Origin: Trichobilharzia regenti
Lineage: Eukaryota > Platyhelminthes > Trematoda > Strigeidida > Schistosomatidae
Length of the DNA stretch: 64,000 nucleotides
Direction: 5' to 3'
Assembly: GCA_944472135.2 (NCBI GenBank)
Contig: OX235262.1
Location: 81,752,903-81,816,902 of the forward strand
The notes under the pieces were generated by a model that saw nothing but the letters and a program-made list of their open reading frames with translations, ran no database searches and was not told the origin of the DNA. Below are positions 37,001 to 49,000 of the stretch, in pieces. A program made the translations under genes and the position numbers. Numbering within the stretch: position 1 is the first letter of the stretch; each line of letters starts with the position of its first letter.

Positions 37001-40000
37001 CAGCGAAGAACAACTCATCTCTGTGCTGAAGAAGATGCTATACATGAATGTGGCGTTCAAAGGCGACATTCTGGACGACATCCTTAAGAGAAGATTATCT
37101 AATGCCCTGAAAAGAACATTCCCTGCTGCTAAATTACGACTGGTATTCTCAAGTAACCCATTGTTCTTCAACAACCCCGAAGATAAACTATCGCATTCGA
37201 CTACTTTCTATGTGTATCTACCAATTTATTTGCTCATGTGGAACGAGATATATAGGTCGTTCGATGCATGTTTTATCCAAAAGAGTCAAAGACCATTATC
37301 CCGCTTGGCTATGAGAAGGCAACAGCGGACCAATAAAGAGTGCTATAATTGAACAGATAATCAACACTGGTCACTCAATGTGCAAGGAGAATTCATTCAA
37401 AGTTATCTACAAAGTCAAAAGAAGCCTCCCGAAAACGGTAAGCTTCCGTATACTTTGCACATTACCGAGGCCTTGGCAATGCGGATCGAAAATCCTTATT
37501 TATGTACACAGAAGAAACTTCCCCCATCTCCTCCTTCCACTTTGGGTATAATTTCAAAATCTACGACTTTGTTAATGTCTTGTTTTCTTTTTTTGAATTT
37601 TTGTATGCTATCGTAGTAACATTTTCTTCTAAACCTTCTTAACCCTTTATTTACTCTCTCTCTCTCTCTACCTATTACACAATTCATTTTTTGGACACGT
37701 GTCTCCATTATCATTCTACTTCATATTACGCAACCCTTGGCAATACTTACCAATCTGCACCCTCCCCAGTTAAAATTTTGATTACTCATCACATTTTAGA
37801 AACATTTTGATGACATAAACAGTAACTCTAAGTAATTTTTATTTATTTTTGGTTTGACAATCCTAATGTACACACACACACACACACAAAATAATTATAT
37901 ACAAATGCGACTCCACAGCTAAGTGAATCAATTCACCGAAAAGTGACTTTTCGCTGAACTTTGTTGTTCTCTTATAAGCAAAACGTCACTAGCCTCCAAA
38001 GCCTCAGGATGGTCGGGGGTGGGTGCTTTGCGCTGCGGGTTGGCCATCCCTCCATACACCTCTTGAAATGCTCCCATATGACCGGGCGTCTCACATAACC
38101 TCTCCTGAGGAAGTCCTACTCACTGCCTTCACGTGGCGGAGGTGTTTTTCACCGAAGTGAGGGGACAAAAGCGCATGCCCGGCGCTCTTCACCGGGTTGA
38201 CTAGCCATTGGATGACAGTCTAGGGGAGATGGCTAAACCCTGATTCCAAACCTCCAACGACTGGCGTATGAAGCTCACTGGAGCTCACCGCCAGACGTAT
38301 GGACAAAGGGCTTATTGGATGCCCTGGATGTCTGACCCCATTCAAAAAGGCGTATGAACCGGACTCCGGTCACCGGCTGGCTGCCAATGGATAGTGGACT
38401 CCCTACTCCACTCCTACTGCCTTGTAGGTCACACTTGGTTGTGTAAAGGCTAGAGCTGCACTCTCAAACAAAAGGCCGAGCGATTCTGGGGACATCACTC
38501 GTACCTAATTCCCATGAAACTTCATGAACTCTTGTTCATGAAGCCGGCTAATCCTCCCGTAGGAGATAGCCGAAGTAAAGTAAAAGTAAAGTAAAACGTC
38601 ACTACCAAAGACTAAATAAGTATGACGATTCAAACATAATTGAGTTGCCTTTGAAAGAGGAATTTCAAAACCATCGGATTACAGTCTAGAAACACAAGAT
38701 AGATAGATAAATACTTTTACCACAGCGACGGAATATTATGTTATAGTAAGGATTCGGCACTGTGTGCATAGACAGTGGTAGAGACCTACAAAGATTACAC
38801 AAAATCAATTCCATATGCATATCCCCTTTTAGCTTATACAAGAATCAATGAAATAGCTATACAAGGTTTTATAACTGTAATGAAAAGTTTCATACCCTCA
38901 TTTTTCACAGTTTCATACGTATGTATACTCTCTTTAAAAAGCAAAGATTGACCAATGGTGGCTGATGAGGTTATCAAGATTTTGGTTATTATGTCATAGA
39001 TGTACTTTGTAGTGGGTGCAGTTAATCCCAGCTTTTTACTCCGCTTTATACAGCTCACATGAACTGTTATAGACTGTTATCAAGATTTTGATCTCAACAC
39101 ACCACTGAGTATTTCCAGAACCAAACTTCACCTTCTTAAGTGGAGTAATCTGGCGCGGAGTTTCTGTGTCGTGACTTAACTTCATACAATCATATTCAAT
39201 GATATAATCATCACGATATGCAGGGAGAATCCAAAATACAGAATGCTAAAATAAAACATTCCATGTAACAGTTTAATAGGATTTAACACACCTTTTCAAG
39301 TTTTGTGAGAAACGATCTTAACTGATTCAAAGATCTGTTTGGACCAAAGTCAACATTTTCTTTACAGCAGAATTGTCTTGCCGTTTCATCCAGTTCACCT
39401 AAACATTTCATGAAAGAGGAATAAAGGAACTCATTGTGAACACGATGCAAAATCAAAACACAACATTATTCATAAGCAACTGCCACGATTAGTATATGCA
39501 ACTATCACATGGTTTATATATGAACTTACTTTGCATTATATGACTCTATTTCGATAATGTGGAAAAATTCATCACTGGACTAAAGAGAGGAACCGTCTTC
39601 AGTGAATAACAAATCAGACGGAAACGACCGTTAATATATGTGTAAAACTTTGGCTCTAGGATAGTAAGTAATTCCATATTAGTTTGTTTATTAGATATAT
39701 CACACAATGAAATAGTGTTATTATTTACTGGATTACAAGGTTTCGAAAACAATATATATTGTTCATAATCATCTCATCAATTATAATCACACGGCTTCGG
39801 AACTTGAGTTTTATAGTTTTCTTTGTCTTCTCCTATTTGTCGTCGTAGGGGTAGTAGAATTTTCCAGATATCTGAATGGACAGGTGTTAAATCATTCCTA
39901 TCACTTGTATTTGCAGTTGATTCGATAAACAAAGCTTCTGTTATCAATCTCTCCCTATACCCTGTGACATTAGATTTTAAAACTGTCATCCTATCCCATC

Positions 40001-43000
40001 CTATTGTATGGTTGTGTGTAATTGCATGTAGTTCTATAGCCGAACTAGTCTTTAGATTTCTTATCTCATTTGGGTCAAGCAGTCTAGATTTTGCAAAGTT
40101 TTTATGTTCAGCTAGTCTGACTGACCCTGTTCTACTAGTTTGACCTATGTATTTGACCTGACAATCATTCCAGCAGGGTATTAGATAAACTAAATTGTTT
40201 TGTTTTAAAGGCTCCTCCACAGGATCCTATAACTGACAAAGCTTGTTCCCAATTGAGTTTGTGGGTGGTTTGAATGCCAGCCACTTTTGTTCCTGCCTTG
40301 TTAAGAATTCTGCGTAGGGCTTCCGAGGTTCCTTCCCTGTATGGAATTACTACTGATGATTTAGATTCCTTATTGTTGTTGTCGCCATTAATATTATTAT
40401 TATTATTATCACTATCACTATTGCTACTATCATTATTTATTTTATTTTTACATTTCCTTACATATTTCCTGACTAATTTATCCGGATAATTATCAAGTTT
40501 CAAGGCTTCTTTTATGCGTATCACCTCCTGTCTTAGATTTTCCCTGGTACTACTTAGTTCTTGTGCTCTGTTACTTAAACATTTCACCAATCCTATTTTT
40601 ACTGACATAGGATGGGATGATCGGAAGTTTAAATATCTGTTTGAATGTGTGGGTTTCCGGTAAACACTAGTGTTATCTGGAAAATTCTACTACCCCTACG
40701 ACAAATAGGAGAAGACAAAGAAAACTATAAAACTCAAGTTTCAAAGTCGTGTGATTACAATTGATATGATTATGAACAATAAATTATGTTCGAAACGTCA
40801 TCCAATAAATAATACTCCTCCACTGTGTGATAAATCTAATATACAAACAAATATGAAACTATAAACTCATGAATTTGTAATATTATCCTTCCTAATTTTT
40901 CTGACATTCAGCTTATTTTATGTTGACGCGATTCAGCTGTAATCTATCAATGATTTGATGCTATTTAAACATTAATGTCGACCATAACACTAAATCATTC
41001 ATCCACTATAATGTATATATAATGGTAGAGACTGATGATGAAGTTATCGAAAAGAGTACCCTTTGTTCAGTATCCATTCTTTTGAAGATATAAAACCACC
41101 GTTCGTTAATTTTAAATTGGTGTTTCCCGCTACTCACAACACCCGTATATGCATAACTGAATGAATTGAGTTGAACGGCAATGCCGTACTAGATACTACG
41201 ACTGACATAAGTTACTGTCACTACAAACGTCTTAAAATATAATAAAACTGAAAACGCTGTAAAAACCATAAGATGTTACCTATCACCGCGATTAGTACAC
41301 GTAGATAAACAAAAAATTGCTGCAAACCAACTCATACAACATACTTATAATGAGTGCGTCACTCATTAACTCCGCAACAGAGGAAACAAAGTGATGACTG
41401 CAATTCATACATAATACTTCAATGAAATAAACACTATTTATCACATACCTTTCAGTTTCAAATTCTCGTTTTCCTTATCTTCTATTTTTCGTTGAAACTC
41501 GTCAATTAAACCTGACAAGAGAAACAAAAATGAAACATTTCCAAACTATATGCACAACAATGCAATATAAACATGAAGACAATTCACTGAGAATTCATAA
41601 TCTGATATACCGACAATAGGCTGTACGGAAATACACTTCCATTGCTGATCTCCTAATAGCTGTTTCATAATAAACCGGTAAAAATCAGTTTTTTAAGCAC
41701 ATTGAACTATGAAATGTTGGTATTAGATGGTTGGAGGCAATCAGTCACAGGAGGCCTTGGACCTAGGTTTCATGTTAGTTACCACTCACCAGTCGGCAAG
41801 GCGTATCTGCAACCTTGAATGAACTCATGTCCCTACTGAGATTCGAACCCATGTCACCTAGTGAGGGCGACAGTCAGAGACATTACCACTGAGCTATTCA
41901 GGCTCGCAACTGACCAGCTGTAGGACTGTATTGGATATTTTTGATTGCATTCAACTATATCATCGAGATTTAAACACCCACATCAATACTCGTCTTACTG
42001 TTTTTCCCATTCTACATTTCCCCTAATTTTAGTTACTTTCTCGTGAATTGTTGATAAGAGTGGCACATCATGGATGAAATCTTATATCCAAGGTTCTACG
42101 ACACTGTCTAATCTTACACATATCAGTTCATGGGTAACAATATTCGGAAGACTTAGTCCCTATCAAGAGTTCACTTCTTCACGTGGTACGTGAACATCGA
42201 CGAAAGGAATGAAGAGAAATAAAATCCAATACGAGCTTAGATCAAGATTTTATTGCATATTTCTGTAAGTATTGTATCAAGTGAACTATAAACATAGTTC
42301 TAGAAATCTCAGTACCTTTGAAACTAATTACTTCCAACACGTTATCCATAAATCTGCTTCAAGCTCTTTGAGGGAAATAATCAAAGCCTGAACGTCAATG
42401 CTATCGCCGGTTTAAAATGGTGGTTAGAGGTGGCTATATATTTTCACTCTGACTGGGTTTTTTTGATATAACAACGAGGATGTAGATATGAATCGTATTC
42501 CCACCCACGTCTAACAAAGAATTTTAAAGAGCAGTTATATCTCATAATAGATAAGCTCCTTTTACACAACACACTGTTACAGCATTGACAACTGGACGAT
42601 GTTTCGAAAACAATTTATTCCCCATAATTATATCAATAATTCTGTTTTTTTCTCTCTCATTATGCACTACACACTTCCTTTACGACAACACACACTGTTA
42701 ATCCGTTAGAGTATCAATATGATGACATTCAGTTGGACAGATGCAATATAGACATCTATCTGAAAAAAAATCATAATGAAATTCCATCCATAACAGCGTA
42801 GTCCATAATACACAAAGAATTTATTCTCATGTATCACCCATTCATACATGCGGTTAGCGAAATTGGGGTAGAGAGCAACGCACGCAACATACTTATTCTG
42901 AATGCAGTACTCATTGACTCGGAAATGAAGGAACAAAAAGGGCGTTCTAACAGTCATATCACTCAAATCCACCTCCTAGTGAACACCATTCGTATGTGAG

Positions 43001-46000
43001 ACATGTTCAACTCGTTACTCAATCAGTAATACATCCTACAAGTGGAATAGAATACTTCAATGAAATAGACACTACTATTTATCACATACCTTTCAGATTC
43101 AAATTCTCGTTTTCCATATCTTCTATTTTTCGTTGAAACTCGTCAATTAAACCTGACAAGAGAAACAAAAATGAAACATTTCCAAACTATATGCACAACA
43201 ATGCATATAAACATGAAAAAAATTCCCTGAGAATTCATAATCTGATATACCGACAATAGGCTGTACAGAAATACGCTTTCATAGCTGTTCTTCTAGTGAA
43301 ACAAGACTCGATAATTAGCTCACCGACTTATGAAGTACTAAAATCGTCTCGTCCAGCTTACGCTTACGCTTAAATGGCTTTCCAAAAATCTATGGTGAAG
43401 CGGTACACCTGCGTACAATCCTAATAATTTAGTGGCCTGCTTAAATCTTGGGCTAACGAAAACTTCCATCAGTATATATTGCATATAAATTCTCTTATTC
43501 AGTTTGTTTATATCGTGGAAAATAGGATTATCTAATAGTATTATTTACTTTGGCGAGTATTCAAAACACTTACAGCCTGCTGATTCTCAAGTTTCTACTA
43601 AACATAAGAAGAAGCATTATCCTGAATGTCTCACCTTATCCAATAAATGAGATAACTTTTCCTGAGTGGTATCCTTGGTTCACAAAATGTATTCCTGCAC
43701 TTTTTATAACTGGTATTCAACAAACTGTCACGTATTTCTCAAATGGGAAAAAGAAGAGATATCATAATGACGGATTGGTTTGCGCTCCAGGTTAGATAGA
43801 ACCGTGTCGTCACACAATCTATTGTCAATTAATGTTAGATTTCAATATCCCAGAGGAATTGAAAATTCTGTACATTATATAAACATTGCTCAGAATAAAG
43901 CTGTTATTATTAGATGTCGAATATCGCTCTGTTATCCTATAGCACGATGGCTAGCAGAAACTCCCACTGAAAGATACGTTTGAATTTGTGGATTCAGTTA
44001 GTCAAGTGTATGTATCTGGGTTAACTATGAAGACTCCGTTGGACGTAGTATCCCCCTATTCACTAATGTCCTCTTATGTGAAACTGAATGCTACCTTAAG
44101 TAAGTTTATTGATTCAAATAATTTGAACGTCGGTATACCTCTAAACATATCAAGGAATTAATCCTGAGATGCATACTCAACGTTCACCTTTTGTTCAATG
44201 GTCGAATATACCAACAAAAAGATGAAATAGTAAAGGGTTGTTCACTTGGTCCATTGTTTGTTGATTCCCTTATGGCACACCTTGAGTCAAGTATCCTCTG
44301 CCAACAATCAAAAAATTCGCAGTTTACAAGCAGTATATGGATGATATAACCTGGACCGAAGTGAAGAATCTAGAAGACCTGGATTTCGCGCGTGGATGAT
44401 TTATGTTTGATGTCACACAAAATCAAAGACTTAAAAGCGAAAACCGACAAACTGGTCAAAGAAGCAGCCGGCGAAGACAGGACTCCACGTGAACATAGAC
44501 AAGATGGAGGTTATGAAAATAACCAGCCAACAACAGCAACAGCAGAAACATCCAGCGCCAATCACCATCAATGGGAGGGATTTGAAAGAGGTCACTTCAT
44601 TCACTTCACTTATCTAGGGAGCATTGTCTCAAATACAGGCAGTCGGAACGGACGAGGATGTCAAATCGAGCGAGATTCGCGAAGGCAAGAACACACACAT
44701 TCATCAATCAACTGAAACCAATCTGGAGATCTTCGTCACTCAGCTAGCATCGACCACAAAATTCGGTCGGATTTTCAATACAAAAGTCAAGTTAGTCGGT
44801 TCTTCTATACGGATCAGAGACTTGGCGGGCGGGTCACAGAGAATATTTCCAACAGCCTGTTGCAGACCTTTATCAACAACTGTCAACTATCTCTCTATAA
44901 TGAAGATCAGATGGCCAGGCCTGAAAGAATCACCAACAAGAAACTATGGCGGAGAACAAACAAAACAAGAACCAATCACCCAACAAATATGCAGGAGAAA
45001 GTGGACAGGAGTGGATTGGACACTCGCTGAGGAGGCCGCTGGGTGACATCGCGCGCGTCAGGCCATCGCTCGAGTGGAATCAGACCGAAAGGGAAGCGGC
45101 GAGTGGGACGTCAGTGCAAGGGTGACATGGAGGAGATCGTGTGAAGAGGAGTTGAGACAGTACGGACTAACGTGAATGCAAGTAAAAAAAAAAAACACAG
45201 CAGAAGACAGAAGCAATTGGAGACGGGCAGTTGAAGCCCTATGTTCCACTAGGAACCCAAGGGGACAATAATAATAATAATATGGATGATATCTTTATCA
45301 TCGATGAAAATTCTAACCTAAACGAAATCTTACAAATATCCAACAACGTTAATCAGTCAGCCGAGTTCAAAAAATTGAAGCGGAATCAGAACGTAAATTG
45401 TCCTCCCTAGATCTCCGGCTTACAAGATGATCAGATGGAAGCCTACAAATATCAATCTGACGGAAGCCATAATGGAATGTATAGCCGAAAAACTATCACA
45501 GTTTTTCCAAATTCCCATTTACGCATTTAGAAAAAACAACAGACTAAGCGAAGAAATATATTCCTCTTCAATCAGTTCCTCATCATAGGCTCTACACTAA
45601 TATATAGTTTTTTACATGTTTGTGTAGAAAACCTACCTCCACTGGACAATATACTCACTTCCTGAGCTTCGCATCTCTACAATACAGACGTAATCTGGTT
45701 AGATGCCTGGTTCATCGGGCTAGAGTTATCTGTTTAAGTGAGACACTGGACGAAGAACTCGGCAATATTAGCAGCCTACTTAGTAGAAACGTATATCAAA
45801 CTAAATTCATAAACAAACATGTAAACTCAGAAAGTAAAAAGTCGAAGTTGCCGACTGCCCCCGAAAAGTCATTCTTCCTAAGGTTACAATTCACGGGTGA
45901 TCTCAATAGCAAGATATTATCACATCTGAGAAGGGTCTTTAAAAGGACTTTCTATGCAGCTAGGCTATGTTGTGTATTCACTAGCCGATCAATACTTAGT

Positions 46001-49000
46001 TCAAGAAATAAAGACAGACTTCTCTGTTCCGCCTCTTCCATGTGTATTTACCAGTTAAACTGCCCCAGCGGAGTCAGTTACATTGGGAGTACGATCAGGC
46101 AATTTCATCGTCGAATTTCTGAACACCTTCCATCTTAGTCTAGCAAAGGTTCGAATCAAATAAAGCTATACGCAGCTTAATACTAGCTCATCTCGTCGAT
46201 ACTGGACATCAAATCAACTCTAATAAAGCTCTTACAGTTATTTATCGTATATCAGCCAACCTCTCGCATGGTCTACAAGTACGACTTTCACATACAACAT
46301 AGGCAATCGGAATTCATCTGAACAAGGTAAAGAAACTTGTACAGCCTCTTTCTTTGTCATGGTCAACTACATGTGTTAAGTTTTTAAAAACGATTTTCTC
46401 CTCCCCTTTTAACTACCTGTTGACTTCGTTAATTTTTACACTTTTTCAAATTCTAGCTAATTCTACTAACTAGTTTGTAGTTTACGTAACTCTTCTGAGT
46501 CGTCTTATTCTTCTTAGTCAGCATTGCAATTTTACAAATTTCTTGATTATGTAATAACTTGTTGCTAACGCCTAAGAATCAACTTATCTTGAATTCAGTA
46601 ATTAATTCTCATCGCTCTTTTAAAACTTAGAAATCTTGTTACTAACATCTGTTAGTTATTTGTTTTGATGACCTTTGACCTCCTGATTTCACCCCCGCTT
46701 ATACCTAAAACTAACTCAAATAACCACTTGACTGGTAAAACATTTTGATGTAAAAAAAAAAACTATATACTAGTGTACAGACAATGGATGATGGGGAACT
46801 CATTGAAAAGGAATATATTTCTTCGCCCAATCGATTACAGTTTTGTCACAATAAGCAGAATAAGAAATCTCATTGTATCTCTTGCGAAAAGAAGACGCAC
46901 TGAATAAGGAATTGGAATCCTTCGAAAAAACTAATCAAAATTGGATATGCAAACATCATCAGTAAATATTTGAAGAGGAAGACTGATACTCCTCGAAACC
47001 CGGATGTGCCGAAGAAATAATTAATTTTAAATCTAAAATCCAAGGGAGACACAATAAGTGAGGTCCTTCGAAGCCGCCTGGCGACAACGATTCGGAGAAC
47101 GTTTTCTGCTACATCGCTACACATGCTCTTAGTCACCAAAACGCCCAAGACAAGATCCCGCTGTTGACAACTTTAATGTATATTGACCAATTCACTTGCC
47201 CATGTGGAGCTGAGAACACAGGTCGTACAAGTAGGGCATTGTCTAGACATGCTCATGAACACTTACTAGCATGGTTGTCAAAAGGAGAATACACAACAGT
47301 CAACAGTTCAATGTTGGATCATATTATTACTCATTATCATGTAGCATCAGCACAGACTTCTTTCAAAGTCATATATAAAGTACAACAGAGTCGCTCGAAA
47401 GGAATTTGCCTACATTCTCATACAGCTACAGCCCTAACAATCATTAAGGATAAGTCTAGACTTTGTGTTCAGAAAGGTTTAATCCAGCCTCTTTTAATAA
47501 GCCCCAAGTCATTTTCAATCTTTTGTTCTCTTGTCTCACGCTAACCATGTCCAAAGGATCATTCACCACTCAACTAATTAGTTGTCAACCCTTTCTGATT
47601 GCGCAAGACTACACCTAACAATTCAAACAGTTTCCGGAAACATTGTGTCAAGTGAATTATAAACAAATTTCTAGAAATCTCAGTGCCTATGGAATTAGTT
47701 AATTCCAACAAGTTATCCGTCAATCTGCCACTCAGGCATTTTTAACTGACTGACTGATCGACTGGTTTCAGCATAGAACTTTGCACAGAAGTAAAGTAGT
47801 TCCGATTGCCACACTCCATGTGGCACACAAAGGAGAGCAAACCAGAAAAAAAGGATTCAAATGAAAAACAATATGCAGAAATATCAGGAAGGAAGAACTG
47901 TAACAGAAAACTTATGGTTCTTTCTGTCTGTCTGTCTGTCTGTTTTCGACATAGAACTTTGCACAAATATGCGGAAGTTCAAGTCGCCACATTCCGTGTA
48001 GCACGCGAAGCAAGAGAAGAAAGTACAAGAAAAGCATAATAGAAACAGTGAGCAGAGGTGTGAGACAAAGGAGTAATAAAGAAATACAAAACAGTTTCAT
48101 TGAAGATCATAAGTCACAGGGAGTGGATGCATCTGCGCCACTGAGAACGATTTTGAGCCATGTCACCAATTGTTTCCAACCATAGATTTTTACCGTCCCG
48201 AGGACCCCAGCCTGGAAGTCTACACCTTCCTACGTGGCTTAGACCAACTGTTGTGGATTTCATTGACTGGTGCCAAGTTTTTGTTTGACCGCCGCTAGCT
48301 TTTTTCCAGTCTGACCCTATATCCGCTAACATTGCTCGTCGAGGGAGGCGATGACTTGGCATACGTAACACATGTCCTAACCATCTCAGTCTTTGTAACT
48401 TCACGACTTCGTCGATTGATTTCCCCTGTTTACCTAGAACTCTACGCCTAACCTCCATGTTGCTCACCTTATTATGCCACTTTACACGGGAAATAGAACG
48501 CAGGCACCTATGATCAAAGGCAGCTAGTCTTTTCATGTCTTCCACTCTGAGTGGCCAGGTCTCACAACCATAAAGGAGGACGGAGCGGACTGATGAGCAG
48601 TACACCCGCCCTTTGGTCGATAGTCGAACATCTCGTCTACGCCAGAGTCGGTGTAAACTAACAAATGCGAAACGAGCCCCTTGTATTCGTGCTGAGATTT
48701 CGTCAGAGATCTTTGAATATGACATATCACAGAGAGTGAATATGTATCTGCGCCACTGAGAACGATTTTGAGTCATATCACCTACTGCTTCCAACAAGTG
48801 GTTGTTAGGATCCCGAGGACTCCAACCAGAAAACCTACAGCGCCCTGAGTGTCTCAAGTTTTGATTTGACCACCACTAGGTCTTTTCTATCCTGATTCTA
48901 TGTCAGCCAGCATTTTCAGTCAAGGAAGGCGATGACTAGGCATGAGTAACACATGTCCCAACCACCTCAATAGATTTATCGTCATACCCTTATCTATCGA

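Larger units (their letters stand above)
34905..37980 (+). mobile_element. Penelope-like element PLE-2
   Basis: N-terminal extension ([38 protein letters not shown]), fingers ([20 protein letters not shown]), [43 protein letters not shown], linker and the GIY-YIG region near 37210 ([12 protein letters not shown]). Stops and frame changes throughout. Direct end repeats 34908-34950 and 37930-37972 frame it. Interrupted by a short RTE-A tail and by SINE-B. Confidence 0.87.

Noticed and set aside
37980..38604. Segmental duplication of 29.7 kb and 38.0 kb regions
   Set aside because: The 12-bp TSD and tail at the second copy show retroposition, not genomic duplication.
41020..41055. CTGATGATGAAGTTATCGAAA, resembling a hammerhead core (CTGANGA ... 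GAAA) behind PLE-3, with a similar string near 46787
   Set aside because: Stem II cannot be formed with proper closing pair (U opposite C), and no stem I or III partners were found.
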